Assembly: GCF_900113005.1 (NCBI RefSeq)
Contig: NZ_FONW01000008.1
Coordinates: forward strand, 124,001-188,000
DNA: 64,000 nt
Direction: 5' to 3'
From: Sunxiuqinia elliptica
GTDB lineage: Bacteria > Bacteroidota > Bacteroidia > Bacteroidales > Prolixibacteraceae
Below the pieces are notes generated by a model. The model saw only the letters and a list, made by a program, of their open reading frames with translations, had not been told where the DNA came from and ran no database searches. Made by a program: the position numbers and the translations under genes. Of the stretch, positions 8,269 through 17,385 are shown in pieces; position 1 is the first letter of the stretch; each line of letters opens with the position of its first letter.

Positions 8269-9177
8269 TCAACACGATTGGCACTGCAACTGAACCTCTT
8301 TAGTTTCAAGCTGAATCGTTGTATGCGACAAATGAAACTTCTCGGCCAACAAACCCCTGATTTCCCCCAACAACTTGGGAGAGCTCTGAGCCTCAACAGT
8401 AATGTGGGCCGACATAGCATTTTCAGAGGTACTCATCGCCCAAATGTGCAAATCATGCACCTCCACAACATCCTCATGAGCCAGCAGCGTTTGACTGACT
8501 TCATCAAGCTGAATTCCCTCAGGCGTAGCATCCAGCGCAAGATTGACTGAATCGACAAACAAACGCCAGGTTCCACCAATGATGATCAAAGCAATCAGGA
8601 TGCTCATGACCGGATCAAGCCAGTTGGCGCCAGTAGAACGAATCAGTAAACCAGCAATAACAACACCTAAAGAAACAGCCGCATCTGCTGCCATGTGCAG
8701 GAAAGCTCCCTTAATATTCAAATCATTCTTTTGTCCTTTGACAAACATCAGTGCAGTCAGCGTATTGATAACAACGCCAATACTTGCAACAATCATCACC
8801 TGCGTTCCACCTACAGGCGCCGGATTTACAAACTTGCCGATGGCATCCCAAAGAATAAAGCCAACCGCAACAAACAGAATGATAGCATTCAGTACAGAAA
8901 TCAGAATGGTGCTCTTTTTATACCCATAGCTATACCGACCTTTGGGTGATTGGCCTGCCAGCCAAATGGCAATCCAGGCAAATACCAAGCCCAACACATC
9001 GCCTGTATTATGGCCTGCATCAGCAATTAGCGCCGACGAGTTTGCCAGAAAGCCGTAGAAAAGCTCAACAGCAATAAACGTGATGTTTAAGCCAATTCCA
9101 ATTGCAAACGATTTATGATATCCTGATACATCAACGCCATGGTTGTGATTATGATTGTGTGTGTGACCGTGTCCCAT
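8269..9177 (-). CDS. CDF-family zinc/cation exporter
   Basis: Inner-membrane cation diffusion facilitator exporting Zn2+ (or Co2+/Cd2+) in exchange for protons. It starts with a His-rich loop MGHGHTHNHNHNHG, has six membrane segments with the metal-site patterns HNTGD in TM2 and HMAAD in TM5, and ends with a cytoplasmic metal-binding domain containing HDLHIWAMS and a terminal QCQSC. The frame continues upstream to an ATG at 9240, but the -7 box at 9205-9212 and the palindrome at 9225-9239 lie inside that extension, so I place the start at 9177 (302 residues). It follows a Fur-family regulator in the same direction. Confidence 0.9.
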   Translation of the reverse strand: MGHGHTHNHNHNHGVDVSGYHKSFAIGIGLNITFIAVELFYGFLANSSALIADAGHNTGDVLGLVFAWIAIWLAGQSPKGRYSYGYKKSTILISVLNAIILFVAVGFILWDAIGKFVNPAPVGGTQVMIVASIGVVINTLTALMFVKGQKNDLNIKGAFLHMAADAAVSLGVVIAGLLIRSTGANWLDPVMSILIALIIIGGTWRLFVDSVNLALDATPEGIQLDEVSQTLLAHEDVVEVHDLHIWAMSTSENAMSAHITVEAQSSPKLLGEIRGLLAEKFHLSHTTIQLETKEVQLQCQSC

Positions 9178-9204
9178 TGCAACTATTTTTAAATATTTAT
9201 ACCA

Positions 9205-9239
9205 CAAAAATAGCCGTCTCGCGGTGCAACCCGGTTGCA
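9205..9239 (-). promoter_or_regulatory. CDF exporter promoter with 7-1-7 palindrome operator
   Basis: TGCAACC-C-GGTTGCA at 9225-9239 is a perfect 7-1-7 inverted repeat, the geometry of Fur/Zur-family boxes. On the minus strand a TATTTTTG -7 box (9205-9212) follows 12 bp downstream of it, so the palindrome sits in the core promoter. The expected transcript start is about 20 nt before the ATG at 9177. Confidence 0.65.
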
Positions 9240-9337
9240 AAGGTGACTACAATTCCTTTAAGCAAGATGCGAAAAAAACTGGTTATCAAAGAGAAAGTTG
9301 GTATGCGATTGATGTTAAAAGTATCAACCGACTCTGG

Positions 9338-9748
9338 TTAACGACAAGCATGACAAACACCTTTTACAATTAAGTTTATAGCCTCTGGCGTAAAGCCACT
9401 GGGAAGTTTGATTGCAGGAACTTCAACATCGTACAGACAATACGTTTGATGACACTTTTCGCACAGAAAATGGACATGGAAATCTTCGTGATCCACTTCG
9501 CAAGCATCCAGACAGACAGCATACTTTTGCGAACCAGTTCCATCCTCAATGCAATGAATCAGCTTATGCTTTTCAAATGTTTTCAGGGTGCGAAAAAGCG
9601 TTGATCGGTCGGCATAATCAAACTTGTCTTCCAAATCAGCCAGGCTGACAGCATTCCTTGATTCCATCAAATACTCCAGAATCAGTTGCCGCATCGCAGT
9701 TGGCTTAATGCTTTTTGCTTCCAGTTTCCTATCGATTTTTTCCTTCAT
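9338..9748 (-). CDS. Fur-family metal-dependent regulator (Zur-like)
   Basis: A 136-residue transcriptional regulator of the Fur superfamily. The N-terminal winged helix (about 1-75, with DRSTLFRTLKTFEKHKLI as recognition region, DR-x-TLFRTL) precedes the dimer/metal domain containing CEVDHEDFHVHFLCEKC, in which the H-x-H pair and CEKC, together with the final CHAC, give structural and regulatory metal sites. The two Cys-x-x-Cys pairs fit the structural zinc of Zur/Fur/PerR. It is followed 160 bp later by a CDF exporter with a Fur-type palindrome in its promoter, which makes a zinc-sensing role likely, though the sensed metal is inference. Confidence 0.85.
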   Translation of the reverse strand: MKEKIDRKLEAKSIKPTAMRQLILEYLMESRNAVSLADLEDKFDYADRSTLFRTLKTFEKHKLIHCIEDGTGSQKYAVCLDACEVDHEDFHVHFLCEKCHQTYCLYDVEVPAIKLPSGFTPEAINLIVKGVCHACR

Positions 9749-10124
9749 AAACGCAAGTTATATAAAAAATCAAATGCTAGCGCAAGCGATCTTGCCCCTT
9801 GTTCATGCTTGAACAAATCAAAAGCGCCTCAACAAACTCAGGCCAAACAACTTCCTCTAACGACTCTGTTAAATATCATCAATCCGCCGTAAAAAAAGGG
9901 ATTAACGAATGAAAACACTGCATTATATTGGTGTTAAATTATAGGAAACGATGAAGCTAAGTTCGTTAAATCAATTTTATATTGCCCTCATCAGGTCAAA
10001 CCAGTAAAGATTATTTTTAGTTTTACAATCCAAACAGGGGATACATTGCATTTTACAAAATGGTGCTAACAATGTTGTTTCGCCAACTAAAAGGAATGCA
10101 ATATCCTTTCTAGTGTAGCTAAAA
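9749..10124. other. Divergent intergenic region between Fur-like and sigma genes
   Basis: A 376-bp gap without a gene. It holds the inverted repeat TTGTTCA-TGCT-TGAACAA (9799-9816), 51 bp before the Fur-like start, and the small palindrome CATTTT-AC-AAAATG (10049-10062), 63 bp before the sigma-factor start. Both are plausible regulator sites; I find no convincing full promoter. Confidence 0.5.
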
Positions 10125-10781
10125 GTGAGTGAGAGAAGCGGAAATAAAGAGCAGGTTCAGTTATTAAAGGTTGGACAAGAATCAACCTTTCGAGCTATTT
10201 TTATAACCTATTTTGAATCATTGGAGTTATTTGCTAAAGCCTATGTCCTGGACCAGCAAATAGCCAAGGATATCGTACAGGAGGTTTTCACCAATTTATG
10301 GAGCAAAAAAACAAGCATTCCTACCGATGTCAACATCAAGTCCTACTTATACCAAGCTACCAGAAATACCTGCTTAAATTACCTCAAGAAGCAGCAAGTA
10401 CGGGCTAATTACGAAAAACATACCCGCGACAAATACAACGAACTGCTGCTTAACTACGAAGCCCTGCTTCAACTTAACTTTGATGAATTTTCGTATTCCG
10501 AGCTATTAAATGCCCTGAATGAAGCCGTGCTTCAACTTCCCGAAAAATGCCGCGAGGTATTTGAACTGAGTCGCTTTGAAGGCTTAAAAAACCGAGAAAT
10601 TGCAGAGCAATTAGGAATATCAGTTAAAGCCGTTGAAGGGCATATTACCAAAGCTCTCAAACACATTAAAGTGCAACTAAAACCACATTTTCCTTCCAAA
10701 CTCATTCTGTTTCTGCTTTCAGGCCTTAATCGATACGGATCAAAACATACCCAGAAACAACGCCCAACGCTCGTTCATTAA
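10125..10781 (+). CDS. ECF RNA polymerase sigma factor
   Basis: A 218-residue ECF sigma-70 factor of the Bacteroidota RpoE-like group. Region 2 (about 22-90) includes AKDIVQEVFTNLW; region 4 (about 125-180) includes LNEAVLQLPEKCREVF and the helix-turn-helix LKNREIAEQLGISVKAVEGH. The GTG at 10125 is the only reasonable start before region 2. The FecR-type anti-sigma gene follows 76 bp downstream and then a SusC with an N-terminal signalling domain, the standard arrangement in which substrate binding outside the cell releases the sigma factor. Confidence 0.92.
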   Translation: MSERSGNKEQVQLLKVGQESTFRAIFITYFESLELFAKAYVLDQQIAKDIVQEVFTNLWSKKTSIPTDVNIKSYLYQATRNTCLNYLKKQQVRANYEKHTRDKYNELLLNYEALLQLNFDEFSYSELLNALNEAVLQLPEKCREVFELSRFEGLKNREIAEQLGISVKAVEGHITKALKHIKVQLKPHFPSKLILFLLSGLNRYGSKHTQKQRPTLVH

Positions 10782-10857
10782 AAAAATTGAAAAATTTTCA
10801 TTTTCTGAACTAGGGTAAAAGCACTTAAGCTTGTTTTAGGTTTAGGAAGGAAACAAA

Positions 10858-11847
10858 ATGAATCAGGAAAAATTAATTAAATACATTACAGGCAACCTTA
10901 CCAATCCAAAAGAACGGGAAGAAATCGTTAGTTGGATCAATGACAGTAAGGAAAACAAGCAAACTTTTTCAGAGCTAAAAAACATTCATGCTTTAAGCCG
11001 AAAACCGCAAGGAAAAACGGATGTAGAGCTGGAATACCTCCAATTCCAAAAGCAACTCCCGCAGCAAAACAAAACACGCATACTGCATCTCCTTAAATAT
11101 GCAGCCGTCTTTTTGCTGGCCTTTGCATCCAGCTGGTTCATTCAGTATAACTTAAATAACAAGGATATTGGCGAAGTTGCCATGAATGAACTCACCGCTC
11201 CATCGGGACAAATTTGCGAACTAAAACTATCAGATGGAACAAAAGTTTGGCTCAACTCAGAGTCCACCATTAGCTATCCGGCAAACTTTGACAAAAGCCA
11301 GCGTAGCGTGCATTTAACTGGTGAAGCTTTTTTTGAAGTAAACAAACAAAATCGCCCCTTTGTCGTGAGCACTCAAACCATGCATGTCAAGGTTTTGGGA
11401 ACCAGCTTCAACCTGGAAGCTTATCCGGAGAATCGTTTTGTAAAAACCGTTTTGATTGAAGGACGTGTTGAAATTCAAAGTCAGGATCAAGAGAAATTGA
11501 CTGAAATTAAGCCGGGAGAACTTGCACTGCTTGATACCCAAACCCACGAGTTAAGCACAAGTCCAGTCAACACGCAAGCCTATTCTTCCTGGAAAGAAGG
11601 CGTTCTGAGTTTTAGCAAAGAACCACTTGAAACAATTATCCCCAAGCTTGAACGCTGGTACAATGTTCAGTTCGTATTTAAAGATCAAGCTATTAAAAAG
11701 GATGAATTTACCATTACCGTTTTGAAACAGACCCCGATCGAACAAATACTTCAGTTTCTCCAATTCTCAGGAGATATCACTTACGAAGTAGTTGAAAATC
11801 CGACCGGCAAAAATAAAATTGAACTGTCAAAAAAGAAGAGCCTATGA
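10858..11847 (+). CDS. FecR-type anti-sigma factor
   Basis: Single-pass inner-membrane regulator that holds the neighbouring ECF sigma factor inactive until signalled by the outer-membrane transporter. The cytoplasmic part (1-78) is followed by a membrane helix at about 79-96, a periplasmic FecR domain (about 110-205, with LSDGTKVWLNSESTISYP and FEVNKQNRPFVV patterns) and a C-terminal DUF4974 domain (about 255-325, ITVLKQTPIEQILQFL). At 329 residues it is of usual length. It lies between the sigma gene and susC in one orientation. Confidence 0.93.
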   Translation: MNQEKLIKYITGNLTNPKEREEIVSWINDSKENKQTFSELKNIHALSRKPQGKTDVELEYLQFQKQLPQQNKTRILHLLKYAAVFLLAFASSWFIQYNLNNKDIGEVAMNELTAPSGQICELKLSDGTKVWLNSESTISYPANFDKSQRSVHLTGEAFFEVNKQNRPFVVSTQTMHVKVLGTSFNLEAYPENRFVKTVLIEGRVEIQSQDQEKLTEIKPGELALLDTQTHELSTSPVNTQAYSSWKEGVLSFSKEPLETIIPKLERWYNVQFVFKDQAIKKDEFTITVLKQTPIEQILQFLQFSGDITYEVVENPTGKNKIELSKKKSL

Positions 11848-11868
11848 TAAAACCCCTGAATTAGAAAA

Positions 11869-11941
11869 ATCGGTATTAGCGCCAACTAATACCGATTAAA
11901 ATTTTGGTTCCAGCGATCAGATTGCAAGCCGTCGCTGGGAC
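11869..11941 (+). promoter_or_regulatory. Two tandem stem-loops in the fecR-susC gap
   Basis: The first, ATCGGTATTAG-CGCCAA-CTAATACCGAT at 11869-11896, is a perfect 11-bp hairpin followed by TAAAATTTT, like a weak terminator or attenuator. The second pairs GTTCCAGCGA with TCGCTGGGAC (11907-11941, one G-T pair). They precede susC by 53 bp and may set the ratio of regulator to transporter transcript. Confidence 0.6.
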
Positions 11942-11994
11942 TGATTAACAACCCCTTTAATCAAGGTTATTATTATCAACCAAAATTCAAATTT

Positions 11995-14900
11995 ATGAAA
12001 AAATGCTTAATGAATGGTATTCATGATGTTGGATACCAAGAATTATTTAGAGTAATGAAACTAACTGTCTTTTTCATGCTGCTGGGATTCATGGCTGTGA
12101 GCGCAGAAAGCTATTCCCAGGCACAGCGCCTAAACTTAAAAATGCAAGATGCTCCTATCGTCGATGTACTGTATGAGATCGAGCAACAAAGTGAATTCTA
12201 CTTCTTTTTCAAAAACAATGAAATTGAAGAAATTGAAAAAGTAGATATCGACTTTCAAAATGCAACTATTGACAATATTCTATCTCAAATACTGGACAAC
12301 ACAGGACTGAGCTATAAAATTGTTGACAAATACATTGTTATCACTCCTGAAACACAGCTGGACGCAGATTTTCAAATCGGGAAAAAGGATGTTACAGGAA
12401 AGGTAACTGATTCCTCAGGAGCTCCCCTGCCGGGAGTTACCGTAATCATCAAAGGAACCACCAACGGAACCGTAACGGATTTTGAAGGCAACTTCAAATT
12501 AACAGACCTAAACCCGGAAACGATCTTGCAATTTTCGTTTGTAGGAATGCGACTTCAGGAAGTTGCAATTACCGGAAAAAGCATCATCAATATCACCATG
12601 AGCGAAGATGCTATTGGCATTGAGGAGGTCGTTGCCGTAGGTTACGGAACCATGAAAAAAGTCAACCTGAGTGGAGCCATTAATCAGATTAATGCCGAAG
12701 AATTGGAAGACCGGCCAGTAACTACAATTTCTTCAGCTATTCAAGGAACGATTCCTAACCTGAATATTTCGTTTGCCGGAGGAGCTCCCGGACAAATGGG
12801 TTCCCTAAACATTCGGGGAACAACTTCACTTAACGGAGGCTCTCCGCTGGTGTTGATTGATGGGATTCCGGGAACACTGGACCGACTTTCCCCCGAAGAA
12901 GTGCAAAGCATTACCGTGCTGAAAGATGCTGCATCGGCCGCTATTTACGGAGCGCGAGGAGCATACGGGGTTGTGCTGATCACCACCAAAAGTGGCAAAT
13001 CGGGTAAAACCAGCATCCGCTACAACAACTCATTTGGTTTCTCTACACCAACAGTAAGCACCGACTTTCTGACAACTGGCTACGATTGGATGAAACTAAA
13101 CGACGATGCTTTGGCTCATGTTGGTGGTTACTCAGGTTATACCGAAGAAGATTACCAAGCACTTTACGAACGGAGAAACGACAAAACAGAACATCCTGAT
13201 CGCCCCTGGATCACCATCCAAAACCGAAATGGACGTGACCAATACGTTTACTACGGAAACTTTGACTGGTGGAAATTCATGTTCAACAAATGGCAGCCAT
13301 CTCAAAGCCACAACATTAACATTACCCGTGGCACCGACAAAATCACCTTCATGTTGAACGGAAACATGAAAATGCAGGATGGCATTATGCGTGTTGCAAC
13401 CGACAAGTACAAAGCATATTCCTTGCGATCAAAAGTAACTGCTGAGTTGTATCCTTGGTTGAGCGTTTCGAACAACACCAACTTTTACAACTCAAACTAT
13501 GATTACTACGGTCGTTCTGGTGGAGGAAACTCAAACTTCGTTCATATCAACGTTCACGCATCGCCGGCCTATGCGCCAATGAACCCCGATGGAACAGCCA
13601 CCTATGTCAGTGGGCTGAATCGCTACGACATTGGAGATGGTATTTTTGCCATGTTGCTTAGCGGCAATACCAAAGGGGCCAAGCAAAAGTATGAACTGAC
13701 ATCGACTTCAGAGGCCATCATTACTCCGATTAAGGATATGAAAATTGTGGCCAACTATTCGTACAGTTTATACACCGATCCGACATTCTACCGTCAGGTG
13801 CCAGCCACTTACTCGCTTTATCCTGGCGAAGTATCGGTTGCCACCAAATACAGCGTTGACCGCTTGAGCGAGTCTCAACAATTCAACCAGGTGCATGTGG
13901 TAAACGTGTATGCTGACTATACTAAAACCTTGGCAGATCATCATAACCTGAAAGGGTTGATCGGTTTTAACCAGGAATTGCATCAAGCAAAAAAGATCAG
14001 TGCCGGGCGCTATGATTTACTGTCAGAAACACTGAATGACCTGAACCTGGCAACTGGTGATCCCTATGTTGGAGGAGGATCGAGTGCTTATGCTTTACGA
14101 GGTGTTTTCTATCGTCTGAATTACGATTACAAAGGAAAGTATCTGCTAGAGACCAATGGTCGCTACGATGGAACTTCCCGTTTCCCCAAAGGAGATCGTT
14201 TCGGTTTCTTCCCTTCCGTATCAGCAGCCTGGCGTGTTAGCGAAGAAGGATTCTTCTCGCCCATTCAGCACACCATTAGCAACCTGAAACTTCGGGCATC
14301 TTACGGTAGCTTAGGGAATCAAACAGTAAATACTCCCTACCCGTACATTTCTACTTTAGACCCTGGAACCATGTCCTACATATTTGACGGGGATCGAGCA
14401 CAATACATGAACAGCCCAGCTCCGGTGGCGGGGAACCTAACCTGGGAAGAGGTCACTTCATTCAACCTTGGAATTGACCTTTCTCTTTTCAACAACCGGT
14501 TAAATACCAGTTTTGACCGTTACGTCAGAAATACATCGGGCATGCTCAATCAAGGTGAAAAAATTCCAAATGTATTTGGGGCCAGCCAACCGCGTGAAAA
14601 CATCGCTAGCCTGCGCACCAAAGGCTTTGAATTATCTATTGAGTGGCGGGATGATTTCAACTTGGCCAATAAGCCTTTCCGGTACTCAACCCGTTTTATC
14701 CTGAGTGACAACTATGCTTACATTACCAAAATCAACAACCCAACCAAGCTGGTTTACTCCGATTACGAAGGAAAACGCTTGGGTGAAATCTGGGGGTATG
14801 TTACCGATGGCTTTTTCCAAACAGATGCTGAAGCTAAAACCTACCCAGTCAACCAAGAATGGCTCAACAAAATCCGCAATGAATACAACATTCCGCTACG

Positions 14901-15519
14901 GGCAGGAGATTTGCGCTGGGTTGATTTAAATGGAGACAACATCATCGACTCCGGAGAAAATACCGTCGAAAATCCAGGCGATCAACGGGTTATTGGAAAC
15001 AGTACTCCTCGCTACTCGTACGGTATGAGTGCCAATGCAAACTGGAATAACTTTGACTTTTCTGTCTTCTTCCAGGGAGTAGGAAAAAGAGATTGGTACC
15101 CGGGAAATAATGCTGACCGCTTTTGGGGTCCCTATTCAAGACCTTATTACTCTTTTATTCCAAATGATTTTCCATCAAAAGTTTGGAGTGAGGATAATCC
15201 CAATGCTTATTTTCCAAACCTCTTAGCCTACATTGCTCTTAATGGAAACAATGAATTACGCGCGACCAATAACCGCTATTTGCAAGACTTAGCTTACCTG
15301 CGTTTGAAAAGCATGACGATCGGCTATAGCCTGCCAAAGTCGTTGACAAAACGCTTGAAAATCGAGCGTCTGAGAGTTTTTGCAACCGGAGAAAACCTTT
15401 TCACCTGGACCAAGCTTGAAAGCGATTACATTGATCCGGAACAGGCCATGGCTGATAAAAATGGCCGGGTTTATCCGTTCAGCAAAACATATTCATTTGG
15501 TTTCGACATTACATTCTAA
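11995..15519 (+). CDS. SusC/RagA TonB-dependent transporter with STN signalling domain
   Basis: Outer-membrane TonB-dependent importer of 1174 residues. A signal peptide (about 21-42, ending near AESYSQ) is followed by a secretin/TonB short N-terminal domain (about 45-118), which in this family contacts FecR, a carboxypeptidase-D-like regulatory domain (about 132-205, GAPLPGVTVIIKGT), a plug (about 212-335, NIRGTTSL and PLVLIDGIPG) and a 22-strand barrel to the C-terminal aromatic end (FGFDITF). The STN domain and the upstream sigma/FecR pair show trans-envelope signalling. The first 20 residues before the signal peptide are an unusual but often annotated extension; Met21 is an alternative start. 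Confidence 0.95.
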   Translation: MKKCLMNGIHDVGYQELFRVMKLTVFFMLLGFMAVSAESYSQAQRLNLKMQDAPIVDVLYEIEQQSEFYFFFKNNEIEEIEKVDIDFQNATIDNILSQILDNTGLSYKIVDKYIVITPETQLDADFQIGKKDVTGKVTDSSGAPLPGVTVIIKGTTNGTVTDFEGNFKLTDLNPETILQFSFVGMRLQEVAITGKSIINITMSEDAIGIEEVVAVGYGTMKKVNLSGAINQINAEELEDRPVTTISSAIQGTIPNLNISFAGGAPGQMGSLNIRGTTSLNGGSPLVLIDGIPGTLDRLSPEEVQSITVLKDAASAAIYGARGAYGVVLITTKSGKSGKTSIRYNNSFGFSTPTVSTDFLTTGYDWMKLNDDALAHVGGYSGYTEEDYQALYERRNDKTEHPDRPWITIQNRNGRDQYVYYGNFDWWKFMFNKWQPSQSHNINITRGTDKITFMLNGNMKMQDGIMRVATDKYKAYSLRSKVTAELYPWLSVSNNTNFYNSNYDYYGRSGGGNSNFVHINVHASPAYAPMNPDGTATYVSGLNRYDIGDGIFAMLLSGNTKGAKQKYELTSTSEAIITPIKDMKIVANYSYSLYTDPTFYRQVPATYSLYPGEVSVATKYSVDRLSESQQFNQVHVVNVYADYTKTLADHHNLKGLIGFNQELHQAKKISAGRYDLLSETLNDLNLATGDPYVGGGSSAYALRGVFYRLNYDYKGKYLLETNGRYDGTSRFPKGDRFGFFPSVSAAWRVSEEGFFSPIQHTISNLKLRASYGSLGNQTVNTPYPYISTLDPGTMSYIFDGDRAQYMNSPAPVAGNLTWEEVTSFNLGIDLSLFNNRLNTSFDRYVRNTSGMLNQGEKIPNVFGASQPRENIASLRTKGFELSIEWRDDFNLANKPFRYSTRFILSDNYAYITKINNPTKLVYSDYEGKRLGEIWGYVTDGFFQTDAEAKTYPVNQEWLNKIRNEYNIPLRAGDLRWVDLNGDNIIDSGENTVENPGDQRVIGNSTPRYSYGMSANANWNNFDFSVFFQGVGKRDWYPGNNADRFWGPYSRPYYSFIPNDFPSKVWSEDNPNAYFPNLLAYIALNGNNELRATNNRYLQDLAYLRLKSMTIGYSLPKSLTKRLKIERLRVFATGENLFTWTKLESDYIDPEQAMADKNGRVYPFSKTYSFGFDITF

Positions 15520-15531
15520 AAAATTTGACAC

Positions 15532-17289
15532 ATGAAAAATAAGAATACGATCCTGTTACTACTTGCAGCATTGATTATTTCAAGTTGCAACGACAGCTTT
15601 CTGGAGCGTTATCCAACCGATGAACTCTCTCCGCAAACGGTCTTTTCATCTGAAAACGATTTGAAAACCTATACCAACAGCTACTATTCACTACTTCAAG
15701 AAGGTTCTGAGATTTATGGCGAATCAACCGATAACATTGTCAAAAGCTCATTGCCCCGCGAAATTCAGGGAACACGTTTGGTGCCAACAACCGACTCCAA
15801 ATGGGGATGGTCAGGATTACGGCATATCAACTTCTTTCTAACCAATGAGAATGTCCTCAATTTTCCGAATGAAGAAGTAAAGAATCACTATTTGGGATTA
15901 TCCCGCTTTTTTAGAGCTTTCTTCTATTTCGAAAAAGTCAGGTACTACGGCGATGTCCCTTGGTACAATCAAGTGATTGAATCGAATGATGATGAACTCT
16001 TACAAAAAGCGCGTGATCCAAGAAGCTTGGTAATGGATTCCGTTTTAACTGATTTGAACTTTGCAATTGCTCACCTGGATGACACCAAAAGTCTTGAACG
16101 GGTTAGTAAATGGACTGCATTAGCACTCAAATCCAGAATCTGTTTGTACGAAGGAACGTTCCGGAAATACCATCCGGAGTTTAATGTGGCCGATGCCGAT
16201 AAATTCTTAACAGAAGCTGCAGAAGCAGCCCAGGAACTGATAAACAGTGGTCAGTACTCCATTTACAATAAAACTTCAGGACCAACCGGGAAACCTTATT
16301 TAGATGTTTTTAGCCACTTGAAGTCGGATGATGTAATGGATGAAATCATTCTCACACGTCGATATGATGCTGACCTTGGACTAAAACACAATGTTCAATT
16401 TTATCTGACATCGAGAACCTATGGCAAGCCGGGTTTGGAGAAAAACCTGGTAAACAGCTACCTGATGAGTGATGGCTCACGTTTTACGGACGTCGCCGGT
16501 TATGATACCCTTCAGTTCTTTGATGAAATTCAGAACCGCGACCCACGTTTGTCACAAACCATTGTTACTCCAGGGTACACCAGAATTAATTCCAGTCAAC
16601 CGGTGTCTCCAAACTTCGAGAATACCACGACCGGCTACCAGCCCATCAAGTACTTGAATGATCCAAGTATGGACCTCAGCAGCCAATCGGCTCAGGATCT
16701 TCCTCTTTTCCGCTATGCCGAAGTTTTAGTGAATTTCGCTGAAGCAAAAGCAGAACTAGGAACATTGACACAGGCAGATCTTGACTTGTCAATCAATCAG
16801 CTTCGGGACCGCGTAGGCATGCCGCATTTGGTGTTAGTTGATGCCAATGCCAATCCAGATCCTTTCCTGGAAAACATGTATAAAAATGTTTCAGCCACCA
16901 ACAAAGGAGTCATTCTTGAAATCAGAAGAGAAAGACAGATTGAATTGGTCATGGAGCTTAACTTCCGCTGGGATGACTTGATGCGTTGGAAAGAAGGCCA
17001 CTTGGTTGCACTCCCATTTCAAGGAATGTATTTCCCAGGACCTGGGAAATATGATCTTGATCGTGATGGCAAAATCGATGTTGAAATCTACATGGGAGAA
17101 AAACCTCCCTCAACAGGAGCTTTCCAACTTCCGCTATCAGATCTTTCAGGAAATGGCAAAGGCTATGTGCTTCCAAACAAGGGAGTAAATAAGGTTTTCG
17201 ATGAGGAGAAAGACTATTTCTGGCCGCTTCCAATCGAAGACTTGACACTGAATCCAAACTTAACACAAAACCCCGGTTGGGGCAAATAA
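15532..17289 (+). CDS. SusD/RagB surface nutrient-binding lipoprotein
   Basis: Lipid-anchored lid of the adjacent SusC transporter, binding the substrate on the cell surface. Lipobox IISSC gives Cys19, followed by Asn-Asp, and the protein has the SusD features: N-terminal FLERYPTDELS, a TPR-like middle and C-terminal LVMELNFRWDDLMRW and YFWPLPIEDLTLNPNLTQNPGW. Length 585 fits. It begins 12 bp after susC and is followed by an EEP lipoprotein in the same transcript. The ligand cannot be read from sequence, but the phosphodiesterase-like partners suggest a phosphate-ester substrate rather than a plain glycan. Confidence 0.95.
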   Translation: MKNKNTILLLLAALIISSCNDSFLERYPTDELSPQTVFSSENDLKTYTNSYYSLLQEGSEIYGESTDNIVKSSLPREIQGTRLVPTTDSKWGWSGLRHINFFLTNENVLNFPNEEVKNHYLGLSRFFRAFFYFEKVRYYGDVPWYNQVIESNDDELLQKARDPRSLVMDSVLTDLNFAIAHLDDTKSLERVSKWTALALKSRICLYEGTFRKYHPEFNVADADKFLTEAAEAAQELINSGQYSIYNKTSGPTGKPYLDVFSHLKSDDVMDEIILTRRYDADLGLKHNVQFYLTSRTYGKPGLEKNLVNSYLMSDGSRFTDVAGYDTLQFFDEIQNRDPRLSQTIVTPGYTRINSSQPVSPNFENTTTGYQPIKYLNDPSMDLSSQSAQDLPLFRYAEVLVNFAEAKAELGTLTQADLDLSINQLRDRVGMPHLVLVDANANPDPFLENMYKNVSATNKGVILEIRRERQIELVMELNFRWDDLMRWKEGHLVALPFQGMYFPGPGKYDLDRDGKIDVEIYMGEKPPSTGAFQLPLSDLSGNGKGYVLPNKGVNKVFDEEKDYFWPLPIEDLTLNPNLTQNPGWGK

Positions 17290-17385
17290 GCTGGTAAAAG
17301 GGTGATGGAACTAAGGGATTTAAAATCCAAGTTCTATCACTTAGAAATAGAAAATCAACCAGCAATTGAAAAAATGAAAGAACAC

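Noticed and set aside
8269-9240. Longer CDF protein starting at 9240
   Set aside because: The extension contains the promoter -7 box and operator palindrome, and the family N-terminus begins with the His-rich Met at 9177.
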